Shown here one piece after another: positions 1-6,146 of a stretch of 10,093 nt of DNA (its first letter is position 1; every line of letters begins with the position of its first letter). The stretch comes from Bdellovibrionales bacterium RBG_16_40_8 (GTDB lineage Bacteria; Bdellovibrionota; Bdellovibrionia; Bdellovibrionales; UBA1609). Below the pieces are notes generated by a model, which was not told the DNA's origin, did not search any database, and saw only the letters and a program-made list of their open reading frames with translations. A program made the translations under genes and the position numbers. The stretch is from NCBI GenBank assembly GCA_001769925.1, contig MEPT01000103.1:1-10093 (forward strand). Reading direction: 5' to 3'.

Positions 1-255
1 TTTAATCCAGCGTTTGTGTGAATGAACAGAATCTATGCTGCAGCCTAAAACTTCAGCTCCGGCATCTTTAAAAGATTTTATATGATCGCGAAACTGAGTT
101 ATTTCGGTAGGGCAAACAAATGTAAAATCTAATGGGTAGAAAAATAAAACAACGTATTTGCCGCGATAATTCGTCAAGTTTATTTCTTTAAAATCACCCC
201 CGTCGACGACGGCTTGTGCTATAAATTGTGGTGCTGGTTGGCCTATCATTGGCAT
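1..255 (-). CDS. 2-Cys peroxiredoxin (AhpC/TSA family), N-terminal part
   Basis: The first 85 codons of a thiol peroxidase that reduces hydrogen peroxide, organic peroxides or peroxynitrite in the cytoplasm; the rest lies beyond the left edge. The translation begins [11 protein letters not shown], the usual thioredoxin-fold opening of this family, and carries the active-site motif [11 protein letters not shown] with the peroxidatic cysteine at residue 48. It continues with [10 protein letters not shown] and ends in HKRWIK, matching the typical (Prx1/AhpC) subfamily rather than BCP or Prx5. Full family members are about 190 to 200 residues, so a little under half is visible and the resolving cysteine is not. 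The ATG at 253-255 is preceded by AAGGAG (263-268) with 7 nt spacing, which fixes the start. It is divergent from xth, with 60 bp between the starts. The subfamily call is firm; the reductant partner is unknown. Confidence 0.95.
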   Translation of the reverse strand, partial: MPMIGQPAPQFIAQAVVDGGDFKEINLTNYRGKYVVLFFYPLDFTFVCPTEITQFRDHIKSFKDAGAEVLGCSIDSVHSHKRWIK

Positions 256-315
256 TTTTGTTCTCCTTGTTTAAAATTAAATGTCAGGTAATAGTAGTGC
301 CACAAAAGGTGCAAG
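256..315. promoter_or_regulatory. Divergent promoter region between peroxiredoxin and xth
   Basis: This 60-bp gap must hold the 5' signals of both divergent genes unless their promoters lie in coding sequence. It contains the Shine-Dalgarno of the peroxiredoxin (AAGGAG on the minus strand, 263-268) and that of xth (AAAGGTG, about 305-311). A weak plus-strand sigma-70-like pair can be proposed: TTGTTT at 267-272 and TAATAG at 289-294, with 16 bp between. It would leave xth a very short leader. No clear minus-strand promoter or operator dyad was seen. The gap itself is certain; the promoter elements are tentative. Confidence 0.3.
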
Positions 316-1080
316 ATGAAAATCATTACGTGGAATGTTAACGGGATTCGTGCTGTAGCTAAAAAAGGTCTTTTTGAGTTCATTTCTAAGTTAGATCCTG
401 ACATTCTGTGTCTGCAAGAAACTAAGGCGCATCCTGAGCAAGTTGAGCCAGAGCTTCTGAATCCATTCGGCCGACATGGACATTGGTCTGTAGCCCAGCG
501 ACCGGGTTATTCTGGCACGGTCACTTATGCCAAAACCGCAACGAAAGATGTTCATTTAGGCATTGGCATCAAAAAATTTGATTCTGAGGGTCGTTTTGTT
601 ATTACAGATCACGGGGACTTTCTGCTTTATAATGTGTATTTTCCGAACGGTGGGGCTGGCGAAGAGCGTCACTTATTTAAGCAAGAATTTCTAAAAAAAA
701 TCACATTACATTTAAAAACACATATTTCAACAGGCAGAGAAATTATTTTAGTCGGGGATTACAATGTCGCGCATCGAGACATTGATGTTTATGACCCGAA
801 AAAATTAACTAATCAGTCTGGTTTTCTGCCAGAAGAGAGAGCATGGTTTTCTGAGTTTTTAAGCCTCGGGTTTGTAGATTTATTTCGTAATTTTCACCCT
901 GAGGCCCGGCACCGCTACACTTGGTGGAGCTATCTCGAGAAAGCTCGCTTAGGCAACCGCGGTTGGCGAATCGATTATATCTGTGCGACGAAAAAGCTAG
1001 CTGGGCGTTTTACATGCTGTGAAATCTTAGATGACGTGACGGGATCTGATCATTGTCCCGTTGTGGCTGAGTTAGATTAG
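316..1080 (+). CDS. xth: Exodeoxyribonuclease III (AP endonuclease, ExoIII/Xth family)
   Basis: A 254-residue Mg-dependent nuclease of the endonuclease/exonuclease/phosphatase fold. The family cleaves DNA 5' to abasic sites and removes blocked 3' ends during base excision repair. All catalytic motifs are visible: WNVNGIRA at the N-terminus (N7), LQETK (E35), NVYFPNG (Y108), GDYNVAHRDIDVYDP (D148, N150), GNRGWRIDY (D220) and GSDHCPV near the C-terminus (D245, H246). These correspond to the metal and nucleophile residues known from E. coli ExoIII, which is 268 residues, so the length is normal. The ATG follows AAAGGTG at a suitable distance. The divergent peroxiredoxin suggests a shared oxidative-stress setting, which is an inference. 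The GTG start of the SH3 gene lies 16 bp beyond the stop, so the two may be cotranscribed. Confidence 0.96.
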   Translation: MKIITWNVNGIRAVAKKGLFEFISKLDPDILCLQETKAHPEQVEPELLNPFGRHGHWSVAQRPGYSGTVTYAKTATKDVHLGIGIKKFDSEGRFVITDHGDFLLYNVYFPNGGAGEERHLFKQEFLKKITLHLKTHISTGREIILVGDYNVAHRDIDVYDPKKLTNQSGFLPEERAWFSEFLSLGFVDLFRNFHPEARHRYTWWSYLEKARLGNRGWRIDYICATKKLAGRFTCCEILDDVTGSDHCPVVAELD

Positions 1081-1096
1081 GTGTTATCCTTACAGG

Positions 1097-1558
1097 GTGT
1101 GTCGTTTAATAATTATTTTTTTCATAATATTTATTTTAAGCCATGACGTTCACGCTATTTGTGTAACATCAGCAAAAACAAATTTACGCAAGGGCCCAGG
1201 ATCGCAAAATCCAATTTCATGGACGGTAGCAAAGTATACGCCGCTGATTGAGCTTAGGCGTGCTGGCGAATGGATAGAAGTTGAAGATATAGACGGCGAA
1301 ATTCACTGGGTTTATTCTCGCAACGTCACCAGAAAAATGGTGTGTGTGGCGGTTAAATTAAATACGGCAAAGCTTCGTTTGACGCCTAGCGCGCAAGGTG
1401 AACTCGCAGACATACGACAAGTAGATAGATATACCCCATTTAAACGACTCGACGTGAAGGAGAGTTGGTACCAGGTTGAAGCCAGTTGGGGAGAGAGTTA
1501 TTGGCTTCACGAAAGTGCAGTTTGGCGCCCCACTAAGGTTGCAAAGGTCAAATTTTAG
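1097..1558 (+). CDS. Exported protein with two bacterial SH3 repeats
   Basis: A 153-residue protein with an N-terminal signal peptide: a short MCR, a hydrophobic core LIIIFFIIFILS, and a likely cleavage site after HDVHA at residue 20. The mature part looks like two SH3_3/SH3_4-type repeats. Repeat 1 (about 21-80) has CVTSAKTNLRKGPG and later W59, a DIDGEIHWV segment and NV. Repeat 2 (about 82-143) has CVAVKLNTAKLRLTPS, then SWYQVEASWGESYWLHESAVW. The pattern (cysteine, NLR.GPG, tryptophan, G..W) is the same in both. Such domains usually bind peptidoglycan or peptide ligands in the envelope; no catalytic domain is present, so the role is unknown. The start is a GTG with only a weak ribosome site, and in this frame a stop at 1073-1075 excludes a much longer form. 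It sits 16 bp after xth, so translation may be coupled. The frame stays open after its TAG stop (see the small ORF that follows). Confidence 0.85.
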   Translation: MCRLIIIFFIIFILSHDVHAICVTSAKTNLRKGPGSQNPISWTVAKYTPLIELRRAGEWIEVEDIDGEIHWVYSRNVTRKMVCVAVKLNTAKLRLTPSAQGELADIRQVDRYTPFKRLDVKESWYQVEASWGESYWLHESAVWRPTKVAKVKF

Positions 1559-1567
1559 TCTAAGCAA

Positions 1568-1717
1568 ATGGTAAGTCGCGTATGGCGCCGTTTGTCTGCA
1601 AAGAGCCAGTGGGTTCTTTTGGACGGAGCGCAGTGGTCGTCGTCAGGAAACACCGTGGTAATTAACTCATCTTTAGATCTTGGCTTAAATGATGAGCTAA
1701 AATTTGAGTTTCGTTGA
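1568..1717 (+). CDS. Unassigned 49-codon ORF in frame after the SH3 gene stop
   Basis: ATG to TGA, 49 residues, beginning MVSRVWRRLSAKSQWVLLDG and ending NDELKFEFR. I do not recognise the family. It has three tryptophans, alternating hydrophobic residues suggestive of beta strands, and a compact end in LDLGLNDELKF. It lies in the same frame as the SH3 gene: after the TAG at 1556-1558 the frame stays open for 52 codons. There is no good Shine-Dalgarno before the ATG. It may be a small translated protein, a former C-terminal extension of the SH3 protein cut off by a nonsense change, the remnant of another gene, or a chance ORF; an open run of this length is not rare by chance. The protein-like look of the translation is the only reason to list it. 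Confidence 0.3.
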   Translation: MVSRVWRRLSAKSQWVLLDGAQWSSSGNTVVINSSLDLGLNDELKFEFR

Positions 1718-1820
1718 CCAAACGCTATGATGGGCCAGGCTTACGTCATGACTGGGCTGTTAAAAATTAACCTGATATATTAAGTAGTTATGCAATTTCA
1801 TTTTTTTTAAGAATTTGGCC

Positions 1821-1850
1821 TTGCATTACAATACGCGTTGTGTGTAAATA
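1821..1850 (+). promoter_or_regulatory. Candidate sigma-70-type promoter for the dksA-like gene
   Basis: TTGCAT at 1821-1826 and TAAATA at 1845-1850 are separated by 18 bp, and both resemble the consensus. The transcript would begin just downstream, within or next to the palindrome at 1854-1872, giving a leader of roughly 70 nt before the ATG at 1932. The rest of 1718-1931 is A+T-rich. Apart from this promoter, the palindrome and the ribosome site, I see only a weak inverted repeat (1759-1771) and no convincing terminator for the upstream genes. Confidence 0.4.
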
Positions 1851-1853
1851 TTT

Positions 1854-1872
1854 CAGTTCCAATTTGGAACTG
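1854..1872. promoter_or_regulatory. Perfect 19-bp palindrome, possible operator
   Basis: CAGTTCCAA and TTGGAACTG are exact 9-bp inverted arms around a single T. The site starts 3 bp after the proposed -10 box of the dksA-like gene, where a repressor dimer would block initiation. As RNA it could form only a 7-bp stem with a 5-nt loop, with no U-run after it, so a terminator is unlikely. The binding protein is unknown, and it does not match the LexA operators I know. Confidence 0.5.
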
Positions 1873-1913
1873 GGATTTGAAGTGTAATGTTTCAAAGTGG
1901 TATTTCAACGTTT

Positions 1914-1923
1914 AGGGGAGGGG
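1914..1923 (+). promoter_or_regulatory. Strong ribosome-binding site that sets the dksA-like start
   Basis: AGGGGAGGGG lies 8 nt before the ATG at 1932-1934. This purine-rich Shine-Dalgarno supports that ATG over the in-frame ATG at 1887, which has no comparable site and would itself place this sequence inside the coding region. Confidence 0.8.
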
Positions 1924-1931
1924 AAACAACA

Positions 1932-2303
1932 ATGGCATTATCAAAGGCCTTGATTGAAAAGTGCAAAAGGTCACTTTTAGAGACTAAAGCAGAAATTTTA
2001 AACAGAGTGCGCGATGTTCGCCATGATTTACATTTGTCAGAAGATGGCAAACAAGGGGACGAGGGAGACCAAACAGTACGCGCCTTAGCTGAAAGCGAAG
2101 CATTGAGTAACAACGAGCGTTTACGTTCAAGACTTGTTGAAATCGAAATGGCGCTTTCGCGTATTGAAAATGGTACTTACGGTATTTGCGAAGAGACTGA
2201 AGAAGTCATCGAGCCAGATCGCCTACTCGCTATCCCGTGGACACGTTTAAGCATAGAGGGCGCTGAAATCCGCGAATCTATGATGAAGCGCTACGCCCAC
2301 TAG
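1932..2303 (+). CDS. DksA/TraR-family regulator with a degenerate zinc finger
   Basis: A 123-residue protein built like DksA/TraR. These proteins insert a coiled coil into the secondary channel of RNA polymerase and change initiation, often together with ppGpp. Helical arms flank a tip carrying GDEGDQTVRALAE, matching the DxxDx(A/T) tip signature (D43, D46, T48). The second helix (NNERLRSRLVEIEMALSRIENG) leads into the zinc-finger region GTYGICEETEE...IPWTRLSIEG. Family members normally have C-x2-C-x17-C-x2-C. Here the spacing is kept but the positions are C86, T89, S107 and G110, so zinc cannot be bound in the usual way. Zinc-independent homologues such as Pseudomonas DksA2 exist, though they keep two cysteines. 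The start is set by the AGGGGAGGGG site. It is probably monocistronic, behind its own promoter and a palindrome, and convergent with speB. The family is secure; the specific regulatory role is not. Confidence 0.88.
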   Translation: MALSKALIEKCKRSLLETKAEILNRVRDVRHDLHLSEDGKQGDEGDQTVRALAESEALSNNERLRSRLVEIEMALSRIENGTYGICEETEEVIEPDRLLAIPWTRLSIEGAEIRESMMKRYAH

Positions 2304-2325
2304 GGCTAGAGGTACGCCGCGCCTT

Positions 2326-2352
2326 ACCCCCAATTATATTTGATCTGGGGGT
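2326..2352. terminator. Possible bidirectional terminator between dksA-like gene and speB
   Basis: ACCCCCA (2326-2332) and TGGGGGT (2346-2352) form a perfect 7-bp G+C-rich stem with a 13-nt loop, located between two convergent genes. The right arm overlaps the last codons of speB. Neither strand has a clear U-run after the stem, so efficient intrinsic termination is uncertain. Confidence 0.35.
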
Positions 2353-3425
2353 TCTGTAAGTCCACATAACGCAAATAATATGCGGGCGCCGACGTTGGCG
2401 TCCCATTCACCAGAGGGGCCTGGCGCCACCTCCGTAAGATCAAAGCCCACGATTTTTCTGCCAGACCGGCCTAGTGCGCCTAATAAGTAAATAGCCTGAT
2501 CGAAAGATAGACCGCCAGGCACCGGAGTTCCGGTGTGTGGGCAAAACTCTGGTGAGAGCCCATCTATATCAAATGATATATAAACATTTTGCGGTAACTC
2601 TGAAATAATTTTTTCACAAAGAGCATTCCAGGCTTGTCCTGAAAAAAGCGATTTTTTTAAGTGCTGGTCAAAGTAAGTAGCGATACGCATTTTATTTTTT
2701 TTAATATACTCAAATTCTTCTTCACAAAAATCGCGAATACCAACTTGCACTAGTTTTTTAGGGCCGATCTTTAGCGAGCATACATTATGCATGATCGAGG
2801 CATGGGAGTATTGAAATCCTTGGTAAGAACTACGCAAATCGGCGTGGGCGTCGATGTGGAGAACTCCGATATCTCCTTTAAATAACTCACTTACTGCTTG
2901 AATGGCGCCAAGCGAAGTCGAATGGTCGCCACCTATTAAGCCGGGAATTTTATTTTCGCGTAAAATGGCTTGTGTCTTTTCATATATCAGTCTTACCATT
3001 TTGGCGCACTCGAGATTAATTTTTTTAAGATTAGAAGAGCTTTTGGTAGAAAGTTCTCCGAATTGATCTAATTCGCTAATTATTTTTTTAGCTAAAATTT
3101 TAAGTTTTTTATTTTGTTGGTAAAAAAAAGGATCTTCTAGCTCGAGATGAACTTCGCCAGATGTCGCCCGGCCGCGCTCAAGGTCAAAAAGATCAAGCTG
3201 AGAGCTGGCGTCTAAAATAGCCTGAGGGCCAAGGCTGGTACCACTTCCGTATGAAGTAGTAACCTCCCAAGGCACGGGGGTGAGAATTACATGCGATCTT
3301 TGTTTTATGGTCTCAAGCCCGAATATACCGCGTTTTGAGGCAATTTTTCTTGTCATAATAGGCTTTTGTAGACGAGAAATCGCGTCAGCACAAGGGGCGT
3401 GAGGGTTGCCTGTGCAATTTTGCAA
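2334..3425 (-). CDS. speB: Agmatinase-family ureohydrolase
   Basis: A 363-residue binuclear-manganese hydrolase of the arginase/agmatinase superfamily. Metal ligands are visible in GGDHS (H168), HIDAHADLR (D192, H194, D196) and SFDIDGL (D286, D288), followed by TGTPVPGGLS and the active-site glutamate in DLTEVAPG (E332). The likely reaction is agmatine to putrescine plus urea, supported by speA about 4 kb away; arginase or another guanidino hydrolase cannot be excluded by motif alone. It is longer than E. coli SpeB (about 306 residues). The segment before GGDHS is expanded (about 92-160, rich in lysine and probably helical), and there is a 23-residue leader before the first internal Met. The start is TTG at 3423-3425, chosen because AGGAG (3432-3436) lies 6 nt upstream; the internal ATG at codon 24 has no such site. 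It is divergent from the importer operon with a 37-bp gap. Confidence 0.85.
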   Translation of the reverse strand: MQNCTGNPHAPCADAISRLQKPIMTRKIASKRGIFGLETIKQRSHVILTPVPWEVTTSYGSGTSLGPQAILDASSQLDLFDLERGRATSGEVHLELEDPFFYQQNKKLKILAKKIISELDQFGELSTKSSSNLKKINLECAKMVRLIYEKTQAILRENKIPGLIGGDHSTSLGAIQAVSELFKGDIGVLHIDAHADLRSSYQGFQYSHASIMHNVCSLKIGPKKLVQVGIRDFCEEEFEYIKKNKMRIATYFDQHLKKSLFSGQAWNALCEKIISELPQNVYISFDIDGLSPEFCPHTGTPVPGGLSFDQAIYLLGALGRSGRKIVGFDLTEVAPGPSGEWDANVGARILFALCGLTEPPDQI

Positions 3426-3449
3426 TGTATACTCCTAGACTTAAATATA
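3406..3449. promoter_or_regulatory. Compact divergent promoter region, speB / importer operon
   Basis: Only 37 bp separate the two start codons. On the plus strand, TTGCCT (3406-3411) and TATACT (3428-3433), 16 bp apart, make a good promoter for the operon, with the -35 box inside the first codons of speB. On the minus strand, TATATT (3449-3444) is a possible -10 for speB, but its -35 would be weak and inside the binding-protein gene. TGCAATTTTGCA (3413-3424), with 5-bp inverted arms, sits between the plus-strand boxes. The two promoters would overlap, so mutual interference is likely. Confidence 0.4.
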
Positions 3450-3452
3450 AAT

Positions 3453-3457
3453 GGAGG
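3453..3457 (+). promoter_or_regulatory. Ribosome-binding site that sets the binding-protein start
   Basis: GGAGG lies 5 nt before the ATG at 3463. It overlaps the in-frame upstream ATG at 3451, which is therefore unlikely to be the start; using 3463 also gives a normal signal peptide. Confidence 0.8.
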
Positions 3458-3462
3458 CTTTT

Positions 3463-5073
3463 ATGTGGAAAGTAGCACTCGGAATTATATTAGGTGGCAG
3501 CGTATGGGCGGCAAAGGCCCCGGTGATTGGCAGTCCAGACGCCCCAGTGGGCGGAACATTTTACCGAAATTTAGAAGGTGAGCCCGCAACGTTAAACCCG
3601 TTGCGTGGCACCGATTATTATTCATCAGTTGTTGAAGGTTACGCATTTGACTCACTGCTAATGAGAAATATTGAGACTTTTGAGTTTGAGCCGGCACTTG
3701 CTGAAAAGTATGATTTAGCAAAAGATGGCAAATCTATAACGTTTACTCTACGACAAAACGCTAAGTTTCACGATGGCACCCCGGTGACAGTTGAAGACGT
3801 TAAGTTTTCGTTTGATGTTAACTTTGATAGCAAACTGGCCGACGCTGTAAAAATATCTTATTTTGAAAATATCGAAAAGGCTGAAATCATTTCTCCTACA
3901 CAAATCAAATTTATTATCAAAAGAAAATATTTTGGTAACGTCGAGGTATTAGGCGGAATGGAGATTCTACCGCGAGCATATTATGGTGATTTGAAAAAAA
4001 AGATGAATAAGACCATGATGGGCTCAGGGCCCTACATGCTTGAAAAATATGATCAAGGTAAATCTATCGTACTTAAACGAAACCCTAATTGGTGGGGATT
4101 TGATCTGCCGCAATTTAGGGGCTACTATAAATTTGATAAAATTTTCTTTCGCCTTATCAAAGACGAAAATGCCGTACTTGAAACTTTTAAAAAAGGCGAT
4201 CTTGATTTTACGGGGTTAACGCCTGAGCAATATGAGAAAAAAACTGACGGTGACATATGGGGCAAAACACTTATCAAAGAGGCTGTACAAAACAGTGGGT
4301 CTAAATCAACCCCATTTCTAGGATTTAATTTGAGAAACCTCTTATTTAAAAATAAAGATGTGCGTAAAGCGCTTTCGCTACTTGTTGACAGAAAAATGAT
4401 GATCGAAAAATTTTTCTATAATAAAAATATACCAGCTACCGGGCCCTGGTATCAGCAAAACCCTTACGCCGATCCAAAGGCAAAGCCGATACCTTTTGAT
4501 CCAGCGGCGGCACGAGTGCTATTTACTAAAGCTGGTTGGGCTGACAGTAACAAAGATGGTGTCCTAGATAAAATTATTGATAATAAGCCAACAGATTTTC
4601 GCTTTACGATTATTGTCGCTAACCCCATTTGGGAGAAATACCTTACCGTATACAAAGAAGAACTAAAAAAAGCTGGCGTTGATGTAAGCATAAAACTTGT
4701 TGAGTGGAATGCGTTTCAAAAGCTTCTAGATGAGGGGAGTTTCGAGGCGGTAGCTCTTTCATGGACTGGCTCAATTGAATATGACCCTAAGCAAATTTGG
4801 CACTCTGAAAGTATTCAAAAAGGCGCCTCTAATTTTATTGCCTATTCAAATCCCGAAGTAGATAAACTTATAGATAAAGCCCGAGAAGAATTAAATAGCG
4901 AAAAGAGAAAAGTGCAGCTAAGAAAGGCGTACAGTATGATTGCAAACGATTATCCGTATGTTTTTCTCTGGAATGCGCAATATTCTTTCTATGCAATTAA
5001 CAAGCGAGTGCAGCAAGTTAAACCAACCTATAAATATGATATTGGTTTAGGTGCTTGGTGGTTAGCAAAGTAA
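3463..5073 (+). CDS. Periplasmic solute-binding protein, family 5 (YejA/OppA-like)
   Basis: A 536-residue extracytoplasmic receptor of an ABC importer. A short signal peptide (MWKVALGIILGGSVWAA) has no lipobox cysteine, so the mature protein should be soluble in the periplasm. The body is a full-length SBP_bac_5 domain: GTFYRNLEGEPATLNPL near residue 31, FTLRQNAKFHDGTPVTVEDVKFSFD (about 94-118), MGSGPYMLEKYDQGKSIVLKRNPNWWG (about 186-212), DVRKALSLLVDR (299-310), and KAGWADSNKDGVLDK (about 356-370), the D/N/G-rich element common in this family. Members bind peptides, nickel chelates or similar. The partner permeases are YejB/YejE-like, which favours an oligopeptide-type ligand, but the substrate cannot be read from sequence. 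It is the first gene of the operon; yejB begins 1 bp after its stop. I leave out the symbol because similarity to YejA itself rests mainly on context. Confidence 0.9.
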   Translation: MWKVALGIILGGSVWAAKAPVIGSPDAPVGGTFYRNLEGEPATLNPLRGTDYYSSVVEGYAFDSLLMRNIETFEFEPALAEKYDLAKDGKSITFTLRQNAKFHDGTPVTVEDVKFSFDVNFDSKLADAVKISYFENIEKAEIISPTQIKFIIKRKYFGNVEVLGGMEILPRAYYGDLKKKMNKTMMGSGPYMLEKYDQGKSIVLKRNPNWWGFDLPQFRGYYKFDKIFFRLIKDENAVLETFKKGDLDFTGLTPEQYEKKTDGDIWGKTLIKEAVQNSGSKSTPFLGFNLRNLLFKNKDVRKALSLLVDRKMMIEKFFYNKNIPATGPWYQQNPYADPKAKPIPFDPAAARVLFTKAGWADSNKDGVLDKIIDNKPTDFRFTIIVANPIWEKYLTVYKEELKKAGVDVSIKLVEWNAFQKLLDEGSFEAVALSWTGSIEYDPKQIWHSESIQKGASNFIAYSNPEVDKLIDKAREELNSEKRKVQLRKAYSMIANDYPYVFLWNAQYSFYAINKRVQQVKPTYKYDIGLGAWWLAK

Positions 5074-5074
5074 T

Positions 5075-6115
5075 ATGGCAAGGTATTTAGCCAGACGTCT
5101 TTTTATGATGGTGCCCACTCTATTTGGTGTGACAATACTTTCGTTTGTTATAATTAATCTAGCCCCGGGTAGCCCAGTTGAGCAAAAACTTCAACAAATG
5201 CGTTGGAGCGGAGCCATGGGTAGCGGGGCGAGTGCTGCTGGTGGCAGTAGCCGTATGGGTGAGGCAAAAGTTTCGGCAGAAGTTTTAGAAGCTCTTAATA
5301 AACAATATGGTTTTGATAAACCATTACTTACTCGTTACGCAATATGGCTTAAGAATATTGTGACCTTAGATTTTGGAACTAGCTTTACCTACGATGAGCC
5401 GGTTATTGACGTTATTGTCAGTAAATTCCCGGTGTCTATTCAGTTTGGGGTTTTATCGCTAATACTGACATATATCGTGTGTATTCCGCTAGGAATTACG
5501 AAGGCGATAAAAAATAACTCGTTTTTTGATGCAACCTCTAGTTTTTTTCTCTTTATTATCTATTCTATACCGCCACTAATGCTAGGTGTGTTGCTAATGG
5601 TATTTTTTGCCGGGGGCTCGTATTTTAATTGGTTTCCGATTGCGGGGATTTCTTCAGAAAATTATGACTTACTTACATTTATGGGTAAAGTAATTGATCG
5701 CGCTCACCATTTTATTTTACCACTAATTTGCTACATGGTTAATAGCTTTACAGTTCTCACGATGTTAATGAAAAACACCTTACTTGATGAGGTTAAATTA
5801 GATTACGTTAGAACAGCGCGGGCAAAAGGCCTTGATGAAAAAGTTGTTGTATTAAAGCATGCTCTGCGCAATGCCCTTATCCCATTAGTGACTGGCATTG
5901 GCGGTTTTTTGGGTATTTTTCTCGGTGGATCGATGATTATCGAAACGTTATTCTCTCTTGATGGCATTGGGCTACTTGGTTACAAATCAGCCCTTAGCCG
6001 CGATTATAATGTGTTAATGGCACTAATTTTTATTTCAAGCTTAGTGTCGTTACTTGGGCGTTTAATTAGTGATTTATTATATTTGGTTGTTGATCCGAGA
6101 ATTGATTTTAATTGA
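5075..6115 (+). CDS. yejB: ABC importer permease, YejB type
   Basis: A 346-residue inner-membrane subunit of the DppB/OppB permease group. The N-terminus MARYLARRLFMMVPTLFGVT is typical of the group. About six membrane segments can be drawn (roughly 9-29, 120-140, 155-178, 213-233, 270-292 and 312-337). Features close to E. coli YejB are the Gly/Ser-rich periplasmic insert at about 45-62, YGFDKP, VFFAGGSYFNWFP, LTMLMKNTLLDEV, and the C-terminal VDPRIDF. The ATPase-contacting EAA loop is RTARAKGLDEKVVVLKHALRN (246-266). In E. coli YejABEF imports oligopeptides and the antibiotic microcin C. The start is 1 bp after the stop of the binding-protein gene with only a weak ribosome site, so translation is probably coupled. 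Confidence 0.92.
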   Translation: MARYLARRLFMMVPTLFGVTILSFVIINLAPGSPVEQKLQQMRWSGAMGSGASAAGGSSRMGEAKVSAEVLEALNKQYGFDKPLLTRYAIWLKNIVTLDFGTSFTYDEPVIDVIVSKFPVSIQFGVLSLILTYIVCIPLGITKAIKNNSFFDATSSFFLFIIYSIPPLMLGVLLMVFFAGGSYFNWFPIAGISSENYDLLTFMGKVIDRAHHFILPLICYMVNSFTVLTMLMKNTLLDEVKLDYVRTARAKGLDEKVVVLKHALRNALIPLVTGIGGFLGIFLGGSMIIETLFSLDGIGLLGYKSALSRDYNVLMALIFISSLVSLLGRLISDLLYLVVDPRIDFN

Positions 6116-6146
6116 TTGATAATTAATAGAATTATTTAAAAAAACT

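Noticed and set aside
1358-1567. Minus-strand ORF across the SH3 gene (similar shadows at 1892-2113, 3485-3721 and 4464-4691)
   Set aside because: The plus-strand genes carry clear family motifs; the antisense translations look random.
1759-1771. GTTAA-AAA-TTAAC inverted repeat as a terminator for the xth-SH3 transcript
   Set aside because: The stem is five A/T-rich pairs and no U-run follows; too weak to call.
1887-1931. A 15-residue N-terminal extension of the dksA-like protein from the ATG at 1887
   Set aside because: The strong AGGGGAGGGG site lies inside it, 8 nt before the ATG at 1932, and the extension has no family resemblance.
3451-3462. Four extra N-terminal residues on the binding protein from the ATG at 3451
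   Set aside because: That ATG overlaps the GGAGG ribosome site serving the ATG at 3463, and the shorter form has a proper signal peptide.
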